Positions 25,122 through 34,312 of a stretch of DNA of 64,000 bases are shown here, piece after piece. The stretch comes from Haloactinopolyspora alba (GTDB lineage Bacteria > Actinomycetota > Actinomycetes > Jiangellales > Jiangellaceae). Position 1 is the stretch's first letter, and each line of letters opens with the position of its first letter. The stretch covers positions 1 to 64,000 of the forward strand of contig NZ_PYGE01000014.1 of NCBI RefSeq assembly GCF_003014555.1, read 5' to 3'. The notes beneath the pieces were generated by a model. It saw only the letters and a list, made by a program, of their open reading frames with translations. It had not been told where the DNA came from and searched no databases. A program made the position numbers and the translations under genes.

Positions 25122-26792
25122 TCATCCGCCGTGCACCCAGGCCCGGACGACGTCGTCGAGGACGTTCAGCGGCAGCAGACCGTTGCCCAGCACGACGTCG
25201 TGGAACGCGCGGATGTCGAAGCGCTCGCCCAGCGCACGCTCGGCCTCGGCGCGGATCCGCTGGATCTCCAGCCGGCCCGTCATGTACGACAGCGCCTGTC
25301 CCGGCGCGGCGATGTAACGGTCGACCTCGGTCTCGATCTCGATCCGGCTGGTGGCCGTGTGCGCCAGCATGAAGTCGACGGCCTGCTGCCGGCTCCACCC
25401 CATGGCGTGCAGGCCGGTGTCGACGACCAGCCGGGACGCGCGTAGCGAGTCCTCGCTGAGCATGCCCAGACGGGCGATGTCGTCGGAGTACAGGCCCATC
25501 TCGTCCGCGAGCCGCTCGGAGTACAGCCCCCAGCCCTCGATGTAGGCTGTCACGTCGACGATCTTGCGCAGCAGCGGGAGCTCCGACTGCTCCAACGCCA
25601 GCGTCAACTGGAAGTGATGCCCCGGCACCGCCTCGTGGAACGCGACCGCTTCGGAGCTGAACCGGTCACGCTTCTCGGCCTGGTAGGTGTTCGCGTAGTA
25701 GGTCCCCGGCCGGCTGCCGTCGATGGCCGGCTGCATGTAGTACGCGGCTCCGACACCACGTGCCTCCGCGGGCGGCACCGCTTCGACCACGCACTGCTGG
25801 TCCGGGAGGGTGCCGAACCACCGGGGCGCGACCTGCTCAGCCCGGCGAATCGCCGCCCGGGCCGCCTCGAGAAGCTCGTCGCCGTCCTTCCACCGCATGG
25901 AGGGGTCGTAGCGCAGCCGGTCGAGGATCTCGGTGAGCTCGCCGGTGCGGAACACCCGGCCGCCGACCTCGGCGTACTCGGCGTTCAGCCCGGCGATCAC
26001 GTCCAGGCCGGTCTGGTGCAGCTCGGCGGGGCTGCGGTCGGTGGTGGTGTGCACCCGGGCCAGCCGGGTGTAGAAGTCGTCGCCGTCCGGCAGCCAGTGC
26101 AACCCGGCACGATCGTCCGGGCGCCCGTGCGGCAGTACCTCGGTAGCCAGCACGTCGCGGTAATGCGCCACCGCCGGACGGACCACTTCGTCCAGCAGCC
26201 GGCTGCGCTCGGTGTCGAACCCGTCGACGTCGACGGAGCCGTCCGCCGGCGGTTGCGGCATCAGCAACGGGTCCGTCTGCGGGTCCGCCAGATACCTGTC
26301 GAAATGGTCGACCGTGGCCTCGGTGAGCCGGCGGACCGGCACCCGGCCGGCGGCCATGCCCTCGCGGTGCCGCTCGGCCAGCGCCTCCAGCGCTGCCGGA
26401 ACGCCGGCCAGGCGTGCCAGATACGCGTCGGCGTGCTCCTGGGTGACGAGCCCGACCATCGACAGCGACGAGAACATCCCCACGGCGGGGGCGAAGAACG
26501 TGTCGGTGATCGTGTACTCCGCCGCGCGCGTACGCAGCCGGTCCAGCTCGGCGCCGGCCTGCTGCACCACGACCGCGTGCGTGACCCGATCGGTGCTGCT
26601 CAGCGTCGCCGTGTCGATGGCCCGCGCGCGCTCGAGGACGACCTCGACGCGCCGCCGGTGCTCCTGCTCGGCGTCCTCGCCGAAGTCGGGCAGCAGCTCG
26701 TCACGGTCGCGGACGCCCAGCAGCGTGGCCTCGATCGGGTTGGCGTCGAGAAGGACATCGACGAACTCGTCGGCGAGCTGGACCACAGTCAT
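25122..26792 (-). CDS. DUF885 family protein (peptidase-like)
   Basis: 556 residues, the usual size. The metallopeptidase-like motif HEAVPGHHFQ (an HExxxGHH variant) lies near residue 420. It is followed by YIEGWGLYSERLADEMG, whose Glu could be the third metal ligand. The N-terminus MTVVQLADEFVDVLLDANPIEATLLGVRDRD shows no signal peptide, so a cytoplasmic location is likely. DUF885 proteins are related to M3/M32-type zinc peptidases, but few have known substrates. ATG 26792 is chosen because the upstream extension is low in coding character. Confidence 0.88.
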   Translation of the reverse strand: MTVVQLADEFVDVLLDANPIEATLLGVRDRDELLPDFGEDAEQEHRRRVEVVLERARAIDTATLSSTDRVTHAVVVQQAGAELDRLRTRAAEYTITDTFFAPAVGMFSSLSMVGLVTQEHADAYLARLAGVPAALEALAERHREGMAAGRVPVRRLTEATVDHFDRYLADPQTDPLLMPQPPADGSVDVDGFDTERSRLLDEVVRPAVAHYRDVLATEVLPHGRPDDRAGLHWLPDGDDFYTRLARVHTTTDRSPAELHQTGLDVIAGLNAEYAEVGGRVFRTGELTEILDRLRYDPSMRWKDGDELLEAARAAIRRAEQVAPRWFGTLPDQQCVVEAVPPAEARGVGAAYYMQPAIDGSRPGTYYANTYQAEKRDRFSSEAVAFHEAVPGHHFQLTLALEQSELPLLRKIVDVTAYIEGWGLYSERLADEMGLYSDDIARLGMLSEDSLRASRLVVDTGLHAMGWSRQQAVDFMLAHTATSRIEIETEVDRYIAAPGQALSYMTGRLEIQRIRAEAERALGERFDIRAFHDVVLGNGLLPLNVLDDVVRAWVHGG

Positions 26793-26854
26793 CACACAAC
26801 CCCCAAGCGGTCGTCTACGAACGGTCCAAGCGACCGTACACGCATCCCGCTGAG

Positions 26855-27667
26855 TCAACCCCAGATGTCGTCCACCCACGCCGGATGGTCGACGAACGGG
26901 TTCCGGTTGTGCTGCCAGTCCTCGAAGATCACGTCGTTGCGCCGCCGCTCGTCGGCATCCGGCGGGTCCTGACGATGCCATTCCCGCAACACGTCGAGAC
27001 GTCCGGTGAACGGCTCCGAACCGTTGCCCACGCGGTCGTTCACCTCGAGATCGGCGAAGCCGTCGCCACCTTCGTAGCGCACCGCCATGTAGAAGACCGC
27101 CCGCGCCACGTCACCCTTGACCTCGTCGCGCGGCTCCCACGAGTCGTCGTCGGTGTAGCTGCCCGGGGCTTCGGGAACCGCGGACCCGCCGTCGTCGAAG
27201 TCCTTGTTCCCCCGTTCGGCGTTCACCGCCACGTCGGTGGGACGCAGATGGTGCAGGTCGGTGCCGGGACCCGGTGCCGTCCCCAGGTCGCCGTGCGACT
27301 TCGGCCAGACGTGCTCCCGGTTCCAGTCGCCGGCGGAACCGCCGTTGGCGTCGTCGTCGCGTGGACGGCCGGAGTAGAACAGGCGCACCGCGGACGGATC
27401 GTCCGGGTGCTCGTCGGTGGCGCGCAACGCCGCCCACACCTCGTCGTAGGTGACCGCGGTGCTGTCGGAGACGATCTCGTGCAGTGCGGCGGCGAGTTCG
27501 TCACCGCTCAGCCCCATCGCTCCGGAGTAGTAGTCGGCCGGCGGCTCGGTCGGCAGGACCGACTCGTCGGGCTCCCGCGGATCGGGGTCCAGCACCACCA
27601 CGGACGCCACGGCCGCGCCGACCGTCAACACGATCGGGACGGACCGCTTGAGCAGTGCGGAGGGCAT
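26855..27667 (-). CDS. Secreted endonuclease I family nuclease
   Basis: 270 residues. The first ~30 (LLKRSVPIVLTVGAAVASVVVL) form a signal peptide or anchor. The catalytic core has NREHVWPKSHGDLG, whose His is the beta-beta-alpha metal general base, then DLHHLRPTDVAVNAERGNKDF, whose Asn completes the metal site, as in EndA/NucM. The later DVARAVFYMAVRY and FEDWQHNRNPFVDHP match the family's C-terminus. It should degrade DNA or RNA non-specifically outside the cell, for nutrition or biofilm turnover. The gene is divergent from the histidine kinase gene across 223 bp. Confidence 0.88.
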   Translation of the reverse strand: MPSALLKRSVPIVLTVGAAVASVVVLDPDPREPDESVLPTEPPADYYSGAMGLSGDELAAALHEIVSDSTAVTYDEVWAALRATDEHPDDPSAVRLFYSGRPRDDDANGGSAGDWNREHVWPKSHGDLGTAPGPGTDLHHLRPTDVAVNAERGNKDFDDGGSAVPEAPGSYTDDDSWEPRDEVKGDVARAVFYMAVRYEGGDGFADLEVNDRVGNGSEPFTGRLDVLREWHRQDPPDADERRRNDVIFEDWQHNRNPFVDHPAWVDDIWG

Positions 27668-27890
27668 CGACGTGACCTGCCTCGAGAAGTGGTGCGCCAA
27701 CCGGTGGTAACGCGTCCACTGTCGGCACCGATCGTCGCGAAGTCAACGAACCGGGGTGAGTCGCGGCGTGAACGGTGCGTGACACGCGAGCCGACGCCGA
27801 AAAAGCCCGCTCGCGAGAGTGAGGACACCACCCGCGGCGGCACCCGATACTGGTGGAGCAGCCACACCCACCGATCCGGGAGCAGATCAC

Positions 27891-29057
27891 GTGTCCACAC
27901 CGGCGGCCGGCGAACGCTGGTACTCCGAAGGAGCGCGCCGGCTCCAGAACAGGCTGCGTGCGCTGCCGCCGGTGGCCGTCGACACCGGGATCGCCGCCGT
28001 GTGCGCGGTGTACATCGTCATCCAGAAGGGCGTGGAGGGCGACCTGACCTGGTGGATTCCGCTGCTGGCCGTGGTCAACGCCGTCCCGTTGCTGTGGCGG
28101 CGCCGGTTCCCGTTCATGGTGACGCTGCTCACCGGGATCAGCACGACCTGGCTGGCGATCCTGGGCGCCCTCGGGCACTTCCCCGCCGCGCAGCTGGTCG
28201 CGACGTACACGTTCGCCACCCTGTCGCCGCCGTTCAAACGGCTGGTCGCGGCTCTGGGAACGATCGCCGGAATCCTGATGTCGATCCTCATCCCGGACGA
28301 GGACGCGCTCAACCTCGGCCTCGTCGGTATCGCGTTCGCCACGACGTACGCGCTCGGCACCAACGCGCGGGCTCGCCGCGACCGGATCGAGATGCTGGAG
28401 GAGCGGACCCGCAGGCTCGCCGAGCAACAGGACGCGGCCGCCACGCGCGAACGCGAGCGGATCGCCCGCGAGATGCACGACATCCTCGCGCACTCGATGG
28501 GGCTGGTCGTCGTGCAGGCGGAGGCCGGGCCCGTCGCCGTGCGACGTGACCCGGACAAGGCGTCCGAGATGTTCGACGCCATCTCGGAGACCGCCCGCGA
28601 CTCGCTGACCCAGCTGCGCCGGGCGCTGGGGGTGCTGCGCGCGGAGGACGGAGCACGCGTGCCGGTACCCGATCTGGACGCGATCCCGGGCCTGCTGGCG
28701 CACGTCCGCGACAGCGGCATCGCCGCCACGCTCGCCGAACGCGGTGACCGCCGAACCGTCGCGCCGGAGACGGCGGCCGCCGTGTACCGCATCGTCCAGG
28801 AGTCGCTGACGAACACGCTCAAGCACGCCGCGGCCAGCCGCGTCGACGTCACGCTCGACTGGCACGACGACGCCCTCGACCTCGAGGTCCGCGACGACGG
28901 CAACGGCCCGGCCGGCAGCGCGAACGGCACCGGTTCCGGAGGGCACGGCCTGTCCGGCATGCGCGAACGGGCCGCCGCGCTGGGCGGTGAACTGTCGAAC
29001 GGACCGGACGACGACGGCGCGGGCTTCCGTATCGCGGCCCGGCTGCCCCTACAGTAG
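27891..29057 (+). CDS. Sensor histidine kinase (NarL/DesK type)
   Basis: 388 residues. About five hydrophobic segments occupy residues ~30-155, then a short coiled linker, a HisKA_3 dimerisation domain with the phospho-acceptor His196 in REMHDILAH, and an HATPase domain with QESLTNTLKHAAAS (N box) and GxGxxG-like GGHGLSGMRERAAALGG. GTG 27891 is preferred, with GGGAG shortly before it; an upstream GTG at 27819 would add 24 residues. It ends 3 bp before its response regulator. The signal sensed is unknown. Confidence 0.92.
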   Translation: MSTPAAGERWYSEGARRLQNRLRALPPVAVDTGIAAVCAVYIVIQKGVEGDLTWWIPLLAVVNAVPLLWRRRFPFMVTLLTGISTTWLAILGALGHFPAAQLVATYTFATLSPPFKRLVAALGTIAGILMSILIPDEDALNLGLVGIAFATTYALGTNARARRDRIEMLEERTRRLAEQQDAAATRERERIAREMHDILAHSMGLVVVQAEAGPVAVRRDPDKASEMFDAISETARDSLTQLRRALGVLRAEDGARVPVPDLDAIPGLLAHVRDSGIAATLAERGDRRTVAPETAAAVYRIVQESLTNTLKHAAASRVDVTLDWHDDALDLEVRDDGNGPAGSANGTGSGGHGLSGMRERAAALGGELSNGPDDDGAGFRIAARLPLQ

Positions 29058-29060
29058 GGC

Positions 29061-29759
29061 GTGCCCGCTCAGCAGACCACCAGCGTGCTCATCGCCGACG
29101 ACCAAGCACTCGTCCGCGGCGGCTTCGCGATGATCCTGGACGACCAGCCGGACCTGACCGTCGCCGGCGAGGTCGCCGACGGCGCCGAGGCCATCCGTGC
29201 CGCGCGCGAGCTGTCTCCGGACGTGGTGCTCATGGACATCCGGATGCCCGAAATCGACGGCATCGAGGCCACGGCCGCCATCTGCCGCGACACCGCCGCG
29301 AAGGTGCTCGTCCTGACCACCTTCGACCTGGACGAGTACGTCTACGACGCGCTGCAGGCAGGGGCCAGCGGCTTCCTGCTCAAGGACATGCGCCGCGACG
29401 AGCTGGCCCAGGCGGTCCGGGTGGTGGCGTCGGGCGAGGCACTGCTCGCTCCGACGGTGACGCGGCGGCTCGTCGCCGACGTCGTCAGCCGCCGGCGCCC
29501 CGCCACCGGCTCGGGTCACGCGACGAAGGCCCTCGCCCACCTCACCAGCCGCGAGACCGAGACGCTGCGCCAAGTGGCCCGCGGCCGGTCCAACGCGGAG
29601 ATCGCCGAGGAGCTCCACGTCACCGAGCACACGGTGAAAACCCACGTCAGCAGCTTGCTGAGCAAGCTCGGCCTCCGCGATCGCGTCCAGGCCGTGGTGC
29701 TCGCCTACGAGTCGGGGCTGGTTCTGCCCGGCGAGGCACCGCCGCCGGATCACTCCTGA
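29061..29759 (+). CDS. NarL/LuxR-type response regulator
   Basis: 232 residues. The receiver domain has the acidic pair in IADDQ, the phosphorylated Asp59 (VVLMDIRM), Thr in VLTTFDLDEYVYD and Lys in FLLKDMRR. The C-terminal LuxR HTH is LTSRETETLRQVARGRSNAEIAEELHVTEHTVKTHV. It is the partner of the kinase just upstream. The MMPL transporter 125 bp downstream is a plausible target (inference). Confidence 0.94.
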   Translation: MPAQQTTSVLIADDQALVRGGFAMILDDQPDLTVAGEVADGAEAIRAARELSPDVVLMDIRMPEIDGIEATAAICRDTAAKVLVLTTFDLDEYVYDALQAGASGFLLKDMRRDELAQAVRVVASGEALLAPTVTRRLVADVVSRRRPATGSGHATKALAHLTSRETETLRQVARGRSNAEIAEELHVTEHTVKTHVSSLLSKLGLRDRVQAVVLAYESGLVLPGEAPPPDHS

Positions 29760-29884
29760 GAGCGAGCCGAGCCACTCCCGGGAGCGGGACGAGATTCCGC
29801 TCTTCACGGCGATCCGCCGGACCCCGGCCGCGACGCACGATGACACGGCACGAGGAGTTTCCGGCATCGTCCACGGAGGCAGTC

Positions 29885-32008
29885 ATGATCCGCACCATCT
29901 CCGGGTTCGCGGTACGCCGCCCGGTCGTCACCATCGTCGCGTGGCTCGCCGTGGTGGCCGCTGGTTTCGGCATCGGCACCGGCGTGTTCGAACGCCTCAA
30001 CCCCGACGTGGGAACCGTGTTCGGCAGCGAGTCCGACCAGGCATCCGAGCGGCTCGAGGAGACCTCACCGACCCCCGAAACGGTGACGGCCGTGGTGGTC
30101 GACCCGTCGGCGCAGGACCCGGCGCTGCAGCGGGACGTGGCCGACGCCGTCGAGCAGACCCGCGACGTGCCCGGCGTGGCCGAGGTTTCCGAGCCGCGGC
30201 CGTCCGAGACCGGCGAGGCGCTGCTCATCCAGGTCGTGCTCGAGCCCGGCGACGACGAAGAGGACGCGGCCGAGGCCGCCGCCGACCGGCTCGGCGCGAT
30301 CGACGCGGAGTCCGTCTCGGTCGCGGGCGGACCGCTGTCCGCGTCGGACTTCAACACCCAGGCGCAGGAGGACGTCGCCCAGGCGGAGATGCTGAGCATG
30401 CCGGTCGTGCTCGTCCTGCTGCTGATCGTCTTCGGCGGCGTGCTCGCGGCGGGACTGCCGCTGCTGGTGGCCGGGGTCGGTGTCGGCGCCACCTTCGGCG
30501 TGCTCTACACCTTCAGCCTGGTCAGCGACGTCTCGGTGTACGCGATCCAGATCACCACGATGCTCGCCGTCGGCCTGGCCGTGGACTACGCACTTCTCGT
30601 GGTCAACCGGTTCCGGGAGGAGCGCGCCGGGACACCCGACGTGCCGGCCGCGATCGCCCGGACGGTCGCCTCCGCCGGCCGCACGGTGATGTTCTCCGGG
30701 TTGACGGTCGCGGTGGCCCTGTGCGGACTGGTGGTGTTCCCGGACCCGTTCCTGCGCTCGATGGGGCTGGCCGGCGCGGCGGTCGTGCTGGTGGACATGG
30801 CCGCGGCGCTGACCCTGCTGCCCGCGTTGCTGGCGCTGTTCGGGCACCGCATCAAGCCGGCACGGCCACGATCGGGACGCGGCGTCTTCGCCCGGATCGC
30901 CGGGCAGGTGCAGCGACGGCCGATCATCACGCTGGTCGCGACCGCCGGCGCCATGGTGACCCTGGCCGCACCCGTGCTCGACCTGCACGTCTCGCAGGGC
31001 GACCCGCGGATGCTGCCGACGGAGACGTCGACGCGCCAGATGTTCGACGACCTCACCGCCCATTTCCCCGATCAGGCGCAGTGGACCGGCGACCTCCAGC
31101 TGGTCGCCGAGGCACCCGCCGACGACCCGGGTGTGCAGCAACTACGCAACGACGTCGCCGACGTTCCGGGGATCGCGGATGTCGGGATACGCCCCATCGG
31201 GCCCGACGCCAGCGCGCTGACCGCGGTCCCGCAGGGCCGGCTCGGCGACGACGCGGCCAGCGAGGCCGTCGAGGCCATCCGCGCCATGCCGGCGCCGTTC
31301 GAGGTCGCCGTGACCGGCGACGCGGCGCGACTGGCCGACTACCAGCAGATGCTGGTCGAGCGGACGCCGTGGGCGGCGGCGATCGTGGTGATCGGCACGA
31401 TGCTGCTGCTGTTCGCGTTCACCGGGTCGGTGCTGCTTCCGATCAAGGCCGTGCTGTCCAACCTGCTCAGCATCGCCGCCGCACTCGGCATCGTGGTGTG
31501 GGTGTTCCAGTACGGGAACCTGGCTGGGCTGGTCGGCACCCAGGGCCTCGACTACGTCCACCTCACCGTGCCGGTGCTGATCGGGGCGATCGCGTTCGGG
31601 CTCTCGGTGGACTACGAGGTGTTCCTGCTGTCGCGGATCCGCGAGCGCTGGCTCGCCGGGGTCGGCCCGGAGCGCGCCGTGGCCGAGGGTCTGCAGCGTA
31701 CCGGCGGGATCGTCACCGCCGCCGCGTTGGTGATCGCGGTGGTGTTCGCCGGGTTCGTGTTCGGCGGTTTCGCACCGATCAAGGCGATCGGGCTCGGCCT
31801 GGTCCTGGCGATCGCGCTGGACGCCACCATCGTGCGGATGCTGCTGGTCCCGGCGACCATGACGCTGCTGGGCAGGTGGAACTGGTGGCTGCCGCGGCCC
31901 CTGGCGCCCGTCCACGCCCGGCTGGCGATGTCCGAATCCGCGGACGAGGCGGCACCATCGGACGACACTGGGACGGACAGCGACCCGGTGGTCGCAGGAC
32001 GTGAGTGA
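29885..32008 (+). CDS. MMPL-family RND transporter
   Basis: 707 residues with about 12 membrane segments in two repeats, each after a periplasmic loop. The GxxxDYxxFxxxRxRE-type motifs are visible in both halves: AVGLAVDYALLVVNRFREE and FGLSVDYEVFLLSRIRERW, whose Asp-Tyr pairs are the proton relay of this family. ATG 29885 follows GGAGG; an earlier ATG at 29840 lacks a ribosome site. MMPL proteins export lipids, siderophores or drugs in actinobacteria. It follows a two-component system and may be controlled by it. Confidence 0.92.
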   Translation: MIRTISGFAVRRPVVTIVAWLAVVAAGFGIGTGVFERLNPDVGTVFGSESDQASERLEETSPTPETVTAVVVDPSAQDPALQRDVADAVEQTRDVPGVAEVSEPRPSETGEALLIQVVLEPGDDEEDAAEAAADRLGAIDAESVSVAGGPLSASDFNTQAQEDVAQAEMLSMPVVLVLLLIVFGGVLAAGLPLLVAGVGVGATFGVLYTFSLVSDVSVYAIQITTMLAVGLAVDYALLVVNRFREERAGTPDVPAAIARTVASAGRTVMFSGLTVAVALCGLVVFPDPFLRSMGLAGAAVVLVDMAAALTLLPALLALFGHRIKPARPRSGRGVFARIAGQVQRRPIITLVATAGAMVTLAAPVLDLHVSQGDPRMLPTETSTRQMFDDLTAHFPDQAQWTGDLQLVAEAPADDPGVQQLRNDVADVPGIADVGIRPIGPDASALTAVPQGRLGDDAASEAVEAIRAMPAPFEVAVTGDAARLADYQQMLVERTPWAAAIVVIGTMLLLFAFTGSVLLPIKAVLSNLLSIAAALGIVVWVFQYGNLAGLVGTQGLDYVHLTVPVLIGAIAFGLSVDYEVFLLSRIRERWLAGVGPERAVAEGLQRTGGIVTAAALVIAVVFAGFVFGGFAPIKAIGLGLVLAIALDATIVRMLLVPATMTLLGRWNWWLPRPLAPVHARLAMSESADEAAPSDDTGTDSDPVVAGRE

Positions 32009-32549
32009 CGGACGGACGAGGGTGACGCGACGAGGCACGGACCGGACGGGCCGCACCGCGCACGCGGTGCGGCCCGTCCGGCCGTCACTGTCGAGGGCGG
32101 CGATCGCGGGTGTCGCGGCCACCGTGCTGTCGGGCGCACCGTCGACGATGCACGCGCTCGCTACCGGCCGCGACCCGTTCGCGGCGACACGCGCCGCCGG
32201 AACACTCGTTCCGGGGCGGCGCGACCGTCCGGGCCTGGCTCCCGGCGCGGTCGTCCACGTCCTGGTCTCGGCGACATGGACCACGGTTCTGTCCACGGTC
32301 GAGCGGCGGCGGCACCTCGGCCCGGCCGGCGGGATGCTCGCGGGCGCCGCGGACGCCGTCGTCGATCTGGAGCTCGCCGGGCGCCGCTACCCGGCGATCC
32401 GGTCGTTGCCCCGCTGGCCGCAGTGGCTGGACCACCTGGCGTTCGGCGCCGTCGTCGGCGCGATGACCGGGTCAGCGTCGCCGACGCCGGGCGCGCCGGC
32501 CCGGCGTCAGAATCGCCAGCGGGTCGCGGTGAGACCGTCCGGACCATAG
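32001..32549 (+). CDS. Conserved hypothetical membrane-associated protein
   Basis: 182 residues from GTG 32001, overlapping the MMPL stop by 8 nt. It contains AAIAGVAATVLSGAPSTMHALATGRDP near residue 35, then AATRAAGTLVPG, a VVHVLVSATWTTVLS hydrophobic stretch, and a C-terminal RYPAIRSLPRWPQWLDHLAFGAVVGA segment. I recognise this pattern from small actinobacterial membrane proteins of unknown function. The end overlaps the convergent PNPOx-like gene by 43 nt, so the last residues may not be functionally constrained. Confidence 0.68.
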   Translation: MSDGRTRVTRRGTDRTGRTAHAVRPVRPSLSRAAIAGVAATVLSGAPSTMHALATGRDPFAATRAAGTLVPGRRDRPGLAPGAVVHVLVSATWTTVLSTVERRRHLGPAGGMLAGAADAVVDLELAGRRYPAIRSLPRWPQWLDHLAFGAVVGAMTGSASPTPGAPARRQNRQRVAVRPSGP

Positions 32550-33022
32550 CCGAACGCCGTCGTCGGCGAGATCGCGAAGAACACGTACTCCGGCGCACCC
32601 GGCAGGGTCTCGTCGTACAGGCGACCGTCGCGCACCGCCATCCGCCAGCCGTACTTGGCGTCGAACGCGGCGATCACGGGGTCGAGTTCGCGACCTCCGA
32701 GTCTGCGGGCCTTCCCCTCCACCACCAGATCGATGACCTCGGTGCCGACGGTGACGACGCAACGCGGGTCGCGGACCAGGTTCTGACCCTTGATCGACCC
32801 GGGCCGGGTACTGACGTGGACAGCACCGTCGGACCACACGGCCAGCACCGGCATGACGTGCGGTCGCCCGTCCGCTCGACTGGTGCTCAGCCAGGCTTTC
32901 GGCGCCGCGGCCAGCTCGTCGCGGGCCTGGGCCCAGGGTTTGATCGTGGCCTCGTCGGTGCTCATCGGCGTCGCGTCCGCGGCGCTGAACAGCAACTCCG
33001 CCGTGGGTTCGGTCTCCGGCAT
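32507..33022 (-). CDS. Pyridoxamine 5'-phosphate oxidase-like FMN/F420-binding protein
   Basis: 171 residues of the split beta-barrel fold. WLSTSRADGRPHVMPVLAVWSDGAVHVSTRPGSIKGQNLVRDPRC is the FMN/F420-binding N-terminal pattern. The C-terminus YVFFAISPTTAFGYG...TRWRF is common in actinobacterial members. It is likely an F420- or FMN-dependent reductase or a binding protein of the PNPOx family rather than a true PdxH. It lies 15 bp after the DUF899 gene on the same strand, probably in one transcript. Confidence 0.85.
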   Translation of the reverse strand: MPETEPTAELLFSAADATPMSTDEATIKPWAQARDELAAAPKAWLSTSRADGRPHVMPVLAVWSDGAVHVSTRPGSIKGQNLVRDPRCVVTVGTEVIDLVVEGKARRLGGRELDPVIAAFDAKYGWRMAVRDGRLYDETLPGAPEYVFFAISPTTAFGYGPDGLTATRWRF

Positions 33023-33037
33023 CGCTCGCCCCTCGCG

Positions 33038-33697
33038 TCAGTTCGTGGCTTCGTACTCGTCGTGCAGCCGCCACCAGGTGTACGGCGGCGTCTGCGGCCA
33101 CCCCTCCGGCGAGTCCTCCCAGTCCTCCTGGCGGCCGAACGGGGTGAGATCCAGGATGTTGAACTGGAACAGCAGCCGGTCGACACCGCGGGCAGTGGTG
33201 AAGTACGTCCGGTACACGTCGTCACCCTCGCGGAGGAACACGCTGAGCCCGAAGCCGTCGCCGGCGCCGCAGTCGGCGGCGAAGCCGTTGCCCCGCGACG
33301 AGTACACCGGCGCCGTCCAGCCCATGCGCCGCCAGTACTGCGCGAGCTGAGCCATCGGCATGTCCGAGGTGACGGCGAACGTCGTGTCGCGGGCGTTCAG
33401 ATGGGCCAGGTGCCCGACGTTGTCGACGAAGGTCGCGCAGCCGCTGCAGTAGTCGTCCGGGCCCAGATCCATCATCTGGTAGACGACGAGCTGCCGGCGG
33501 CCGTCGAACAGGTCGCGCAGGCTCACCGTCCCGTCCGGGCCCTCGAAGACGCGTGCCGCGTCGAACGGCGTCATCGGCAACCGGCGGCGCTGTGCCGCCA
33601 GCTCGTCCAGGGCCCTGGTCGCGGCCTTCTCTTTGACCAGCAGTTCGTCTCGGGCCGCCTGCCACTGCTGCGGCGTCACGACGGGTGGAAGAGACAC
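33038..33697 (-). CDS. DUF899 family thioredoxin-like protein
   Basis: 219 residues. LPPVVTPQQWQAARDELLVKEKAATR at the N-terminus is diagnostic of DUF899. The core shows DLFDGRRQLVVYQMM and YCSGCATFVDNVGHLAHLNARDTTFAVTS, a CxxC in a thioredoxin-like position. The C-terminus carries EDWEDSPEGWPQTPPYTWWRLHDEY. GTG 33697 follows GGAGG 6 nt upstream. The family is of unknown function, often redox-linked and next to small regulators. It is divergent from the hxlR-type gene across an 11-bp inverted repeat. Confidence 0.9.
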   Translation of the reverse strand: MSLPPVVTPQQWQAARDELLVKEKAATRALDELAAQRRRLPMTPFDAARVFEGPDGTVSLRDLFDGRRQLVVYQMMDLGPDDYCSGCATFVDNVGHLAHLNARDTTFAVTSDMPMAQLAQYWRRMGWTAPVYSSRGNGFAADCGAGDGFGLSVFLREGDDVYRTYFTTARGVDRLLFQFNILDLTPFGRQEDWEDSPEGWPQTPPYTWWRLHDEYEATN

Positions 33698-33722
33698 TTG
33701 GCACCTCCGACCTGTTTAGTCT

Positions 33723-33771
33723 CTTGAAGGAACTTAATACGTCGGACTCTAGCCGACTGGGTTCCTTCAAG
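33723..33771. promoter_or_regulatory. Inverted repeat, candidate HxlR operator
   Basis: CTTGAAGGAAC at 33723-33733 is exactly repeated in inverse as GTTCCTTCAAG at 33761-33771. A smaller dyad GTCGG/CCGAC (33741-33757) lies between them. The element occupies the whole promoter region between the divergent DUF899 and HxlR genes. Confidence 0.6.
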
Positions 33772-33780
33772 CAACTGACT

Positions 33781-33786
33781 TAGGAT
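33781..33786 (+). promoter_or_regulatory. -10 box of the hxlR-type gene
   Basis: TAGGAT lies 6 nt before ATG 33793. The same bases (AGGATGGGA) could also be read as a ribosome site, so leaderless initiation is likely but not certain. Confidence 0.4.
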
Positions 33787-33792
33787 GGGATC

Positions 33793-34263
33793 ATGCAACG
33801 GACGAACTTCAGCGACATGACCTGCTCGATCGCTCGCACGCTCGACGTCGTCGGTGAACCGTGGTCGCCGTTGATCATCCGCGACGTCTGGGTGGGCATC
33901 ACCCGGTTCGACGACATCCAGCGCGATCTCGGCATCTCGCGCAAGGTGCTGACCGAGCGGCTGCAGTGGCTCGTCGCACACGGAGTTCTGCGCCGTCGCC
34001 AGTACTCGGACCGGCCACCCCGCTACGAGTACGAACTGACCGACAAGGGCGACGAGTTCTGCGACGTCCTGATGGCCATCACCGCCTGGGGCGATCGCTG
34101 GACCGCGGGTGAAGCGGGCCCGCCGGTACTGGTCCGACATCGGGGCTGTGGCGAGTACGTCCACGCCGAGGTGCGCTGCTCGCACTGCGGCGAACGGCTG
34201 CGTGCCACCGACGTCGACCACGAGGCCGGCCCGGGAGCACTCGATCAGCCGGAACCGAAGTGA
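33793..34263 (+). CDS. HxlR-family winged-helix regulator with C-terminal Cys cluster
   Basis: 156 residues. MTCSIARTLDVVGEPWSPLIIRDVWVGITRFDDIQRDLGISRKVLTERL is the HxlR signature. The wing is HGVLRRRQYSDRPPRYEYELTDKG. After the HTH the protein adds a zinc-ribbon-like tail (RGCGEYVHAEVRCSHCGERL) with three Cys and a His that could bind metal or sense redox. It is divergent from the DUF899/PNPOx pair and probably represses it through the inverted repeat at 33723-33771. Confidence 0.9.
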   Translation: MQRTNFSDMTCSIARTLDVVGEPWSPLIIRDVWVGITRFDDIQRDLGISRKVLTERLQWLVAHGVLRRRQYSDRPPRYEYELTDKGDEFCDVLMAITAWGDRWTAGEAGPPVLVRHRGCGEYVHAEVRCSHCGERLRATDVDHEAGPGALDQPEPK

Positions 34264-34312
34264 TCGTCAGGGCTCCGCTACTGCCAGGGCGGTAGTAGAT
34301 CCCTGACGATCA
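34261..34312. terminator. Bidirectional terminator containing both stop codons
   Basis: TGATCGTCAGGG (34261-34272) and CCCTGACGATCA (34301-34312) are perfect complements. An inner CTACTGCC/GGCGGTAG stem matches 7 of 8. The outer ends are the stop codons of the convergent hxlR and hydrolase genes. Confidence 0.75.
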
